From contig JADZDV010000421.1 in the NCBI GenBank assembly GCA_020850915.1, positions 1 to 5,378 of the forward strand: DNA of 5,378 nt. Direction: 5' to 3'. A program made the position numbers and the translations under genes. Below the pieces are notes generated by a model that was not told the origin of the DNA, did no database searches, and saw nothing but the letters and a program-made list of their open reading frames with translations. Positions 1-5,273 of this stretch are shown here, in pieces. Numbering within the stretch: the first letter of the stretch is position 1; the number at the start of each line of letters is the position of its first letter. This stretch comes from Chloroflexota bacterium. Lineage in GTDB: Bacteria > Chloroflexota > UBA6077 > JADZDV01.

Positions 1-13
1 CCAAGTCAGATCT

Positions 14-20
14 GGAGGAG
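14..20 (+). promoter_or_regulatory. Shine-Dalgarno site for the PPOX gene
   Basis: GGAGGAG lies 5 bases before the TTG at 26-28. No ATG or GTG is available in this frame nearby, so this strong site is what decides the TTG start. Confidence 0.75.
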
Positions 21-25
21 ACATT

Positions 26-430
26 TTGGCCGCGCTCTCTCCTGACGTTCAGGCACTGCTCCGCAACGGCAGCTTCGCGTCGCTGGCAACGCTGATGCCG
101 GATGGCTCGCCGCAATCGACCGTCATCTGGATCGACACCGACGGCGAGCACATCGTCTTCAACACGGCGGAGGGGCGGCAGAAGCCACGGAACCTCCGGC
201 GCGATCCCAGAGTCGCCATCAGCGTGGTCGACAAGGACAACCCGTATAAGCAGGCCTGGTTCCGCGGCCGGGTCGTGGAGATGACCACCGAGGGCGCTGA
301 TGCGCACATCGACCTGCTCGCCAAGCGCTACCTCGGCGTCGACAGCTACCCGGGCCGCGCCCGCAAGCCGGAGGAGGTCCGGCTGATCGTGAAGGTCGCC
401 GTGGAGTCCGTGGGGACGAGCAGCTCTTAG
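26..430 (+). CDS. PPOX class F420-dependent enzyme (pyridoxamine 5'-phosphate oxidase-like split barrel)
   Basis: A 134-residue protein, the usual size for single-domain members of this family (Rv1155-like). These are cytoplasmic homodimeric split barrels that bind F420 or flavin and reduce small substrates. Family-typical segments can be seen in order: the ATLMPDGSPQ strand at residues 21-30, the NTAEGR..PRNLRRDPRVAISV block at 46-67 (cofactor phosphate-binding region, with basic residues R51, K53, R55, R58 and R59), the NPY....FRGRVVE block at 72-85, and the acidic helix ending in KRYLGVD at 100-106. The TTG start is chosen because a strong ribosome binding site lies 5 bases upstream. The gene converges on the CinA-like gene and overlaps its stop by 4 bp, leaving no room for a terminator between them. 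Family membership is clear. F420 rather than FMN as cofactor, and the substrate, are inferred from sequence resemblance only. Confidence 0.9.
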   Translation: MAALSPDVQALLRNGSFASLATLMPDGSPQSTVIWIDTDGEHIVFNTAEGRQKPRNLRRDPRVAISVVDKDNPYKQAWFRGRVVEMTTEGADAHIDLLAKRYLGVDSYPGRARKPEEVRLIVKVAVESVGTSSS

Positions 431-915
431 ACGTCCAGCGCCTCAGCCAGCAGCTTCAGCGCGCCGACGGCGAACGCTTCCATGTTGGCTGCCCGGTCAG
501 CCGAGCCAGTCTCGAGCGTCCGGACAATCTCGGCCGGTCCGCTGACGGCGAAACAGGTGTGGCCAGCCGCGTCGCCGTAGCGATTGCCGGTCGGGCCGGC
601 CGCGCCGGTCTCGGAGAAGCCCCAGCTTGACCCGAGGCAGGCGCGGATGCCGCGCGCCAGGACCAGGGCGTGGCCCTCGGTTGACGAGCGATGGGCCGCC
701 ATCTCCTCGTCAGACAGGCCGAGAAGGGCTTGCTTGCCGGGCGCGGTGTAGATGACCGCGCCGCTGGCAAAATAGGCAGAGGCGCCCGGCACCGCCAGCA
801 GGGCGGCTGAGAGCAGCCCGCCGGTGGAGGACTCCGCGACGGCGATCGTCTCGCCGCGCTCCTTCAGCCGCGCACCGATCGGTTCGGCCAGCTTGACCAG
901 GTCAGAAAACGCCAT
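427..915 (-). CDS. CinA C-terminal domain family protein (stand-alone, nicotinamide-nucleotide amidase type)
   Basis: A 162-residue stand-alone CinA C-terminal domain without the N-terminal molybdopterin-binding-like domain of full-length CinA. In family members with known activity (PncC), this domain deamidates nicotinamide mononucleotide for NAD recycling. Visible motifs are AESSTGG at residues 27-33 (the family's AES-x-TGG), SGAVIYT...K at 51-61, and ETGAAGPTGNRYGDAAGHT at 102-120. The last motif replaces the common GIAGPGGG-type loop and is typical of a divergent subgroup, so enzymatic activity on NMN is not assured. The ATG at 913-915 is preceded by GGGAGGT at 921-927 on this strand. The gene is convergent with the PPOX gene (4-bp overlap at 427-430) and divergent from the MFS block. 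Family assignment is secure; the reaction is inferred. Confidence 0.88.
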   Translation of the reverse strand: MAFSDLVKLAEPIGARLKERGETIAVAESSTGGLLSAALLAVPGASAYFASGAVIYTAPGKQALLGLSDEEMAAHRSSTEGHALVLARGIRACLGSSWGFSETGAAGPTGNRYGDAAGHTCFAVSGPAEIVRTLETGSADRAANMEAFAVGALKLLAEALDV

Positions 916-920
916 GCTTT

Positions 921-953
921 ACCTCCCGGGCGTAGTGTAGTCCAATGCCCGGG
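921..953 (-). promoter_or_regulatory. Hairpin abutting the ribosome binding site of the CinA-like gene
   Basis: On the - strand, CCCGGGC (953-947) is followed by a 15-base spacer and GCCCGGG (931-925), a perfect 7-bp inverted repeat. The 3' arm overlaps the GGG of the Shine-Dalgarno sequence GGGAGGT (927-921), which is itself 5 bases from the ATG. The spacer contains the direct repeat GTAGT-GTAGT (+ strand, 932-941). Folding of the mRNA would partly mask the ribosome binding site. Alternatively the repeat could be a protein operator in the divergent intergenic region. The repeat is visible in the sequence; its role is inference. Confidence 0.4.
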
Positions 954-1010
954 GCGGACGGCTCGTGCGAAGCTGAGCCCGGCGCCGTGGAGGGAAGGGA
1001 AGCGTGTTGG

Positions 1011-1347
1011 TTGCCTGAGCGTGGCTCGGTCAGAGTGGCCGCCGCGCCAGCGCGTCGGGCCGGCCGCGGTCGCCGGTCCATGCTGGATCTGGCCGTCTGC
1101 ACTCAGGTCGGGACATCCAGTCCGCGGATCGGCGTCGGCTTGTTGCTGCCTGTCGTGCGAGACGACCCGGGGATCAGCGCCGCCGAAGCGGCGCTCATGC
1201 TCACCTTCATCCATCGCGGCGGGCATCATGCTGATGGCGTTCCCGGTCGGCTCAACGGTGGACCGGGTTGGCGAGCGGACGGTCCTGACGATCCGCCTGG
1301 CGCTGGCCGCGCTGACGACCGCCCGGGTGCGTGAGGCGCGCCGGTGA
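1011..1347 (+). pseudogene. Broken MFS transporter copy (frameshifted and internally deleted)
   Basis: This is a remnant of the same transporter found intact twice downstream. From the ATG codon at 1080, the frame reads MLDLAVCTQ...RIGVGLLLPVVRDD, aligning without gaps to MLGLAALAQ...QIGLGFLLPFVRDD of the next copy. At 1208-1215 the tetramer CATC is tandemly duplicated. Removing one copy restores the family text AAGIMLMAFP (transmembrane segment 2) and the motif A region ending in GER. After that the sequence jumps straight to the C-terminal tail LALAALTTARVREARR and a TGA. About 300 residues (roughly 890 bp), equivalent to residues about 90-395 of the intact copy, are missing. The start is uncertain: TTG at 1011 follows a purine-rich AGGGAAGGGA at 991-1000, while CTGAGCG at 1015-1021 resembles a decayed form of the GTGAGCG junctions downstream. 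A frame from GTG 1021 to 1347 stays open but reads the middle out of frame. It cannot make a functional transporter. Confidence 0.85.
1331..1347 (+). promoter_or_regulatory. Translational coupling junction 1 (GTGA overlap)
   Basis: The GTG start of the first intact MFS gene (1344-1346) overlaps the TGA stop of the broken copy (1345-1347). GTGAGG at 1331-1336, within the terminal Arg-Glu-Ala codons of the remnant, sits 7 bases before the start as Shine-Dalgarno. Confidence 0.6.
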
Positions 1348-2567
1348 GCGTCTCGCTCGATCTCACAGCGGCCGCTGAGGCGGCGCACGGCAGACGCTGG
1401 CTCATGCTGGGGCTGGCTGCCCTGGCGCAGTTCGCCTCGGCCAGCCTCCAGATCGGGCTGGGTTTCTTGCTGCCGTTCGTGCGGGACGACCTGGGAATCA
1501 GCACAGCTCAGGCGGGACTTCTGCTGGCTTTCTTCGCGGCCGGCGTGATGCTCATGGCGTTCCCCTCTGGCGCGGCCACTGACCAACTGGGGGAGCGGCG
1601 GATCCTGGCCACTGGGCTGTGCGTCGCTAGCGTAGCGATCGCCCTGGCGGCGCTGCAATCGAACTATCTGGTGGCCGCCGGGCTGCTGGTGGTCGCCGGA
1701 CTCGGCACTGCCCCGACCCATCCGGCTGGGGCTCGGCTGGTGCTGCGCCTGTTCCCACCGCGGGAGCGCGGGTTCGCGCTGGGCGTTCGGCAAGCGTCGG
1801 TGCCACTGGGTGGACTGCTGGTGGCGGCCATGGTCGCGCCGCTGACGACGGCGATCAGTTGGCGGGCCGGTCTGGGCGCAACCGGCGGGATCATGTTCTG
1901 CATGGCGGTCCTGATCGCGCTGTTCCTGGTGGACCCTAGCCAGCGGCGCAGGGGACCGGCGCGCCCGATCTGGAGCGACGTGCCCAAGCTGATGAAGAAC
2001 GGCAACTTCGGCATGGCGAACGCGGCGACGTTCTGGATGAACTTCGGGCAAGGCACGGTGACGACCTACCTCTCGCTCTTCGTGCTGCAGGAGCTGGGGG
2101 CAGGACCCGCCGTGGCAGCGCTCGCACTGGCGGTCGTGAACGCCAGCGCAAGCTGCGGACGAATCCTCTTCGGCATGCTCAGCGACCGGTGCTTTGGCGG
2201 GAAGCGCGGCAAGCCGCTTATCCTGGTGCAGTCGCTGGCGATCGCCGCCGCGTTCGTGCTGTTCTTCATGCCCGCCGGCAGCTCCCTCGCCGTGCTCCTC
2301 GTCGGCTGCGCGTTCGTCGGCACGACCATGACGGGCTGGAACCCGATCGGCCTGGCGCTGGTCGCCGAGTCGGCTGGCCGGGAGGGCGCAGGCGGAGCTA
2401 CCGGCTTCGACACGGTGGTCCTGAACTCCGTGACGGTGCTCCTGCCGCCACTGTTCGGGTCCATGATTGACGCCACGGGCAGCGTCCGCTCGGTCTGGCT
2501 GGCCGCAGCGCTGGCGCTGGCGCTGGGCATCCTAACGACGTCCCGCGTGCGGGAGGCGGAGCGATGA
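1344..2567 (+). CDS. MFS transporter, first intact tandem copy
   Basis: A 407-residue protein of normal length for a 12-helix major facilitator, an inner-membrane secondary transporter for small solutes. Twelve hydrophobic segments can be drawn at roughly 19-46, 54-75, 87-105, 108-136, 143-167, 175-196, 222-248, 255-279, 292-310, 315-340, 355-378 and 383-398. Motif A appears in the loop after segment 2 as G-A-A-T-D-Q-L-G-E-R-R (76-86) and again, weaker, in the second half as GMLSDR (277-282), as expected of a duplicated six-helix fold. Other conserved blocks are APTHPAGARLVLRLFP (123-138) and GVRQASVPLGG (147-157). The GTG at 1344 is chosen because it overlaps the previous stop, is preceded by a ribosome binding site, and gives exactly the same length as the next paralogue; the ATG at 1404 would cut into helix 1. 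The substrate and direction of transport are not recognisable. Confidence 0.9.
   Translation: MSVSLDLTAAAEAAHGRRWLMLGLAALAQFASASLQIGLGFLLPFVRDDLGISTAQAGLLLAFFAAGVMLMAFPSGAATDQLGERRILATGLCVASVAIALAALQSNYLVAAGLLVVAGLGTAPTHPAGARLVLRLFPPRERGFALGVRQASVPLGGLLVAAMVAPLTTAISWRAGLGATGGIMFCMAVLIALFLVDPSQRRRGPARPIWSDVPKLMKNGNFGMANAATFWMNFGQGTVTTYLSLFVLQELGAGPAVAALALAVVNASASCGRILFGMLSDRCFGGKRGKPLILVQSLAIAAAFVLFFMPAGSSLAVLLVGCAFVGTTMTGWNPIGLALVAESAGREGAGGATGFDTVVLNSVTVLLPPLFGSMIDATGSVRSVWLAAALALALGILTTSRVREAER
2551..2567 (+). promoter_or_regulatory. Translational coupling junction 2 (ATGA overlap)
   Basis: GGGAGG at 2551-2556, lying in the terminal Arg-Glu-Ala codons of the first transporter, is 7 bases before the ATG at 2564. 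The ATG overlaps the TGA stop at 2565-2567. Same layout as junctions 1 and 3. Confidence 0.7.
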
Positions 2568-3787
2568 GCGCGCCGGTTGGTCGAGCGGTGGTGGGTGACG
2601 ACCTCTACGGTCGGCGGTGGCTCATGCTCGGGCTGGCGGCCCTGGCGCAGTTCGCCTCCTCCAGCCTGCAGATCGGACTGGGTTTCCTGCTGCCGTTTGT
2701 CCGGGACGATCTGTCGCTCAGCACGGCCGAAGCAGGGCTGCTGCTCTCGTTCTTCGGAATCGGCGTGATGCTCATGGCGTTCCCGTCTGGCACCGCCACC
2801 GACACGATGGGGGAGCGACGAATCGTGACGGCGGGCCTGTTCATCGGAAGCGTGATGACCCTCCTCGCCGCTCTTCAATCGAGCTACCCGGCGACGGCGG
2901 GCCTGCTCCTCATCGCCGGGCTGGGCATCGCGCCCACCCACCCGGCAGGATCTCGGCTGGTCCTGCGACTCTTTCCTCTCCGGGAACGCGGCCTCGCCCT
3001 CGGCGTGCGACAGGCCTCGGTACCGGTGGGGGGACTCCTGGTGGCGGCCATGGTGGCGCCGCTGACGACGGCGATCAGTTGGCGGGCCGGTCTGGGCGCC
3101 ACGAGCGCCGTGATGCTGGTCGCGTCGATCCTGGTCGGGCTGTTCCTGGCCGATCCCAGGCAGCGGCGCAGCGGGCCCGCGCGACGCTTCTGGAGCGACG
3201 TGCCGAAACTCCTGAAGAACCGCGACTTCGCCATGGCGAACCTCGCCACCTTCCTCGTCTACATCGCTCAGAGCTCCCTCCTGAGCTTCCTCTCGCTCTT
3301 TGTGCTCCAGGAGCTGGGGGCGGGTGTCGCGGAGGCCGCGATCGCGCTGGCCGTGGTGAACGCCAGCTCGGCCTGCGCACGACTCATCCTGGGTGTCGTG
3401 AGCGATCGGTTCTACGGGGGACGGCGTGGCCCACCGCTGATCCTGGTCCAGTCACTGGCCATCGGCGCCGCGTTGGTCCTGTTCTTCATGCCAACTGGCG
3501 TGCCGCTCGGTGCGCTGATCGCCGGGTGCGCGCTGGCCGGCTCGACTATGATGGGCTGGAACGCGGTCGGCATGGCGCTGGTCGCCGAGTCGGTCGGGCG
3601 AGAGGGCGCCGGGGCAGCGGCAGGCCTCAACTCGGCGCTCCTGACGCTCGTGACGATCGTCCTACCGCCGCTGATTGGCCTGATGATCGACGCGACGGAC
3701 ACGGTGCGCTCTGTCTGGCTGGTCGCCGCGGCGGCGCTGGCGCTCGGCACGGCTGCGACGTTCCGGGTCCGGGAGACGAAGCGGTGA
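2564..3787 (+). CDS. MFS transporter, second intact tandem copy
   Basis: A 407-residue paralogue of the preceding gene, with the same 12-helix layout and gap-free alignment. Motif A is G-T-A-T-D-T-M-G-E-R-R at residues 76-86 and the second-half equivalent is GVVSDR at 277-282. APTHPAGSRLVLRLFP (123-138) and GVRQASVPVGG (147-157) are kept. Differences from the first copy cluster in the N-terminal 16 residues, helix 7 (about 220-243, where FWMNFGQGTVTTY becomes FLVYIAQSSLLSF) and helices 9-12. These regions commonly line the transport path in this superfamily, so a different substrate range is possible; that is inference. The gene is coupled upstream by ATGA and downstream by GTGA to the methyltransferase. 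A segment of 20 codons is almost identical at DNA level to the first copy, unlike the rest. The substrate is unknown. Confidence 0.9.
   Translation: MSAPVGRAVVGDDLYGRRWLMLGLAALAQFASSSLQIGLGFLLPFVRDDLSLSTAEAGLLLSFFGIGVMLMAFPSGTATDTMGERRIVTAGLFIGSVMTLLAALQSSYPATAGLLLIAGLGIAPTHPAGSRLVLRLFPLRERGLALGVRQASVPVGGLLVAAMVAPLTTAISWRAGLGATSAVMLVASILVGLFLADPRQRRSGPARRFWSDVPKLLKNRDFAMANLATFLVYIAQSSLLSFLSLFVLQELGAGVAEAAIALAVVNASSACARLILGVVSDRFYGGRRGPPLILVQSLAIGAALVLFFMPTGVPLGALIAGCALAGSTMMGWNAVGMALVAESVGREGAGAAAGLNSALLTLVTIVLPPLIGLMIDATDTVRSVWLVAAAALALGTAATFRVRETKR
3771..3787 (+). promoter_or_regulatory. Translational coupling junction 3 (GTGA overlap)
   Basis: GGGAG at 3771-3775, in the terminal Arg-Glu codons of the second transporter, is 8 bases before GTG 3784-3786. 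The GTG overlaps the TGA stop at 3785-3787. This junction fixes the methyltransferase start. Confidence 0.65.
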
Positions 3788-4641
3788 GCGGACGAGGGGA
3801 GACCACCGCCCGGACCGGCTGGAACGATCCTGAGCCGGCGGAGCGCTACGACCGCGAGATGGCGGTGGTCTTCGGACCGCCGATGGCCGAGGGGATGCTG
3901 CGCGCCGTGCCGCTCGAGGGTGCCCGCCTCGTGCTGGACATCGCGGCCGGCACGGGCTTCTTCAGCGCCTTCGCCCTGGAGCGGCTGAGACCCGAGGCGC
4001 GGGTGATCGGCTGTGACCCGGGCCGCGCGGTGCTCCAGGTAGCGGCGCGGAAGGGGCTGGATCGTCTGCTGCTGGTCGAAACGGATGGCCATCGCCTGCC
4101 GTTCCCAGACGCCGCGTTTGACCGGGTCTACTGCAACCTGGCGATGCAGATCGTCCTGGAGCCGGACCGCGTGGCCGCTGAGATGGCGCGCGTGCTCCGC
4201 CCCGGCGGCGGCCTGGCGTACGCCGCCCCCGGCCGCGGGACTGCGCGTGAGTTCTGGGAGGCATTCACCGAGGTCGTCCGTCGCCCCGATCGCTGGGCCC
4301 TGCTGGACGACGCGGCGCGGGAGCGGCTTCGGCAGAAGGCCGAGCCTGATGACGAGGCCGAGTCAGCACCCCACCGGGCGCGGCCGGCAGCAGCTCGGCT
4401 CGAGCGTGTCAGCGTGCATCACGAGACCGTGGTGCTGACGTTCGATGACGCTGCCGAGCTCTACCGCCGCGGTGCCTACGGCCACATGAACGAGGCCGTC
4501 GAGCTGTTCGGCGAGCGGACCGCGGAGCTGCGCGCGGAGCTGCTCGGGGAGACCGCCCGGCTGTTGGACGCGAGCCTCCAGGGCGGTCGGTTGGAGCTCA
4601 CTGTGAGGCCGCTGGTCGCGGCGGGTTGGAAAGTGAGCTGA
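3784..4641 (+). CDS. Class I SAM-dependent methyltransferase (UbiE/Methyltransf_11 type)
   Basis: A 285-residue cytoplasmic enzyme expected to transfer a methyl group from S-adenosylmethionine. The Rossmann-fold motifs are clear: motif I LVLDIAAGTGFF (49-60) with the G-x-G loop, the acidic ribose-binding end of strand 2 in VIGCDPG (74-80, D78), the motif II/III region DGHRLPFPDAAFDRVYC (101-117), and the post-core RVLRPGGGLAYAAPG (136-150). The N-terminal WNDPEPAERYDREMAVVFGP is the usual cap helix of small-molecule methyltransferases. The C-terminal 135 residues are Arg/Glu-rich and not recognisable. The GTG at 3784 is preferred because it overlaps the transporter stop and gives a sensible N-terminus; the same frame stays open upstream to 2617, but only as an out-of-frame reading of the transporter. 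It is coupled to the MFS pair, suggesting a shared substrate or pathway. The acceptor is unknown. Confidence 0.9.
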   Translation: MSGRGETTARTGWNDPEPAERYDREMAVVFGPPMAEGMLRAVPLEGARLVLDIAAGTGFFSAFALERLRPEARVIGCDPGRAVLQVAARKGLDRLLLVETDGHRLPFPDAAFDRVYCNLAMQIVLEPDRVAAEMARVLRPGGGLAYAAPGRGTAREFWEAFTEVVRRPDRWALLDDAARERLRQKAEPDDEAESAPHRARPAAARLERVSVHHETVVLTFDDAAELYRRGAYGHMNEAVELFGERTAELRAELLGETARLLDASLQGGRLELTVRPLVAAGWKVS

Positions 4642-4907
4642 TCGAGGAGTCCGCGGCTGCCTCTTGTGTGGTGACCTCGAGACACGTGGGGCGTCACCGC
4701 GGGTCCGGATACGACATGGCGCTCTGATAGCGCTGGCCCATCCGTGCAGGTAGCTCGCTCCAGCGTGTGTCGCCGTCGCGGGTACAGCAGAGACGGCCAG
4801 CGGTGAGACGACGATGGAGCTGGGATCGATTGCGCCACGACAGTACGATCCTGAGCGCGGCAGCGCACCCGGGGCGCTGCCTGGTCTGGAGGCGGCTCCT
4901 CGACGCT
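4642..4907. other. Non-coding or fully decayed stretch
   Basis: Apart from the weak hairpin above I see no supported gene here. The - strand is open in several frames, but the translations are rich in Arg, Ser, Pro and Thr and match no family I recognise. It probably consists of degraded remains beyond the peptide-permease remnant, plus the methyltransferase 3' untranslated region. Confidence 0.4.
4667..4701 (+). terminator. Weak hairpin downstream of the methyltransferase
   Basis: GGTGAC (4670-4675) pairs with GTCACC (4693-4698) around a 17-base loop, extendable by three pairs of which two are G-T. It lies 26 bases after the methyltransferase stop, between converging transcription units. 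There is no T-tract, so it is at best a poor intrinsic terminator. Confidence 0.25.
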
Positions 4908-5273
4908 GCCTCGGTCCACGATGTCGTGCAGCCAACTGCCGACCAGGTTGATGCCCAGGACGGCGACGGCGGCGAGCCGCGGGGTGGCGGGCAGGCGCGC
5001 CAGGACGAGCGCCATCGCGGACTGGCGATCGCGCGGCGAGATGCCAGAGTCGCCCCGCGGCGCCTTGCCGAGGAGATCGGCGTACTGAATTGCAAGCGGC
5101 CGATCGGAGCCCATCTCATGGCTGATCCGGGCGTAGTCCGCCCGCGAGCGGCTCTCTGGCAGGAGCAGGTCGACCGGGTCGCCGCTCAGATGGAGCAGCG
5201 AGAAGACGATGGGCGAGATACCGAGGATGACGACGAGGGACACCAGCAGCCGTTGTACGAGGTAGCCTCTCAG
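4908..5273 (-). pseudogene. Peptide ABC transporter permease remnant (DppB-type N-terminus joined to DppC-like C-terminus)
   Basis: Reading down from 5273, the text RGYLVQRLLVSLVVIL, then FSLLHLSGDP, DRPLAIQYADLLGKA, RGDSGIS and LARLPAT, is the classic first 100 residues of an oligopeptide/dipeptide permease of the DppB/OppB family: first membrane helix, periplasmic segment, and start of the permease domain. After LPAT the expected domain is absent. The next residues, AAVAVLGINLVGSWLHDIVD, instead resemble the last helix and tail of a DppC-type permease (usual form LLGDWLRDxLDPR). An in-frame deletion of most of dppB and dppC would produce this. Normal members are about 300 residues. There is no good start: CTG 5273-5271 would overlap the upstream stop as CTGA, and GTG 5243 lies inside helix 1. 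The frame runs on to 4476 across the methyltransferase without homology. The DppC assignment rests on about 20 residues. Confidence 0.65.

Larger units (their letters stand above)
1344..3783 (+). repeat. Tandem duplication of an MFS gene, period 1220 bp, two full units
   Basis: The two intact transporter genes start at 1344 and 2564, and the following gene starts at 3784, so each unit is exactly 1220 bp. Both proteins are 407 residues and align without a gap; counting by eye gives about two-thirds amino-acid identity (about 278 of 407). The most divergent parts are residues 3-15 and the second half. Checked landmarks, such as CTCATGGCGT at 1551 and 2771 and GTGGCGGCCA at 1821 and 3041, lie exactly 1220 apart. 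The broken copy at 1011-1347 is a third, shortened unit. The divergence implies an old duplication. Confidence 0.85.

Noticed and set aside
945..1079. Possible extension of the broken transporter upstream to ATG 945
   Set aside because: No homology before about 1060 and no ribosome binding site at 945; ATG 945 lies inside the hairpin loop upstream of the CinA-like gene.
864..2051. 395-codon open frame on the - strand
   Set aside because: It is antisense to the transporter, rich in Arg, Gln, His and Pro, and lacks a recognisable domain; typical of open antisense frames in high-GC coding DNA.
2066..2941. 291-codon open frame on the - strand crossing the junction of the two transporters
   Set aside because: Antisense to both transporters; it resembles the frame at 864-2051 only because the sense strand is duplicated.
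2617..3783. Long + strand open frame continuous with the methyltransferase, which would extend it to 674 residues
   Set aside because: It reads the second transporter out of frame, is full of Arg/Gly/Pro with no domain, and the GTG overlapping the transporter stop gives the right methyltransferase N-terminus.
4694..4783. - strand text TRDGDTRWSELPARMGQRY, suggestive of an Asp-box (sialidase/BNR) repeat
   Set aside because: The glycine and threonine of the S/T-x-D-x-G-x-T-W motif are out of place, there is only one instance, and the surrounding frame matches nothing.
4476..4907. Continuation of the permease-remnant frame to a 255-residue protein
   Set aside because: No similarity to a permease after about 4908; no membrane segments; it runs antisense through the methyltransferase 3' end.
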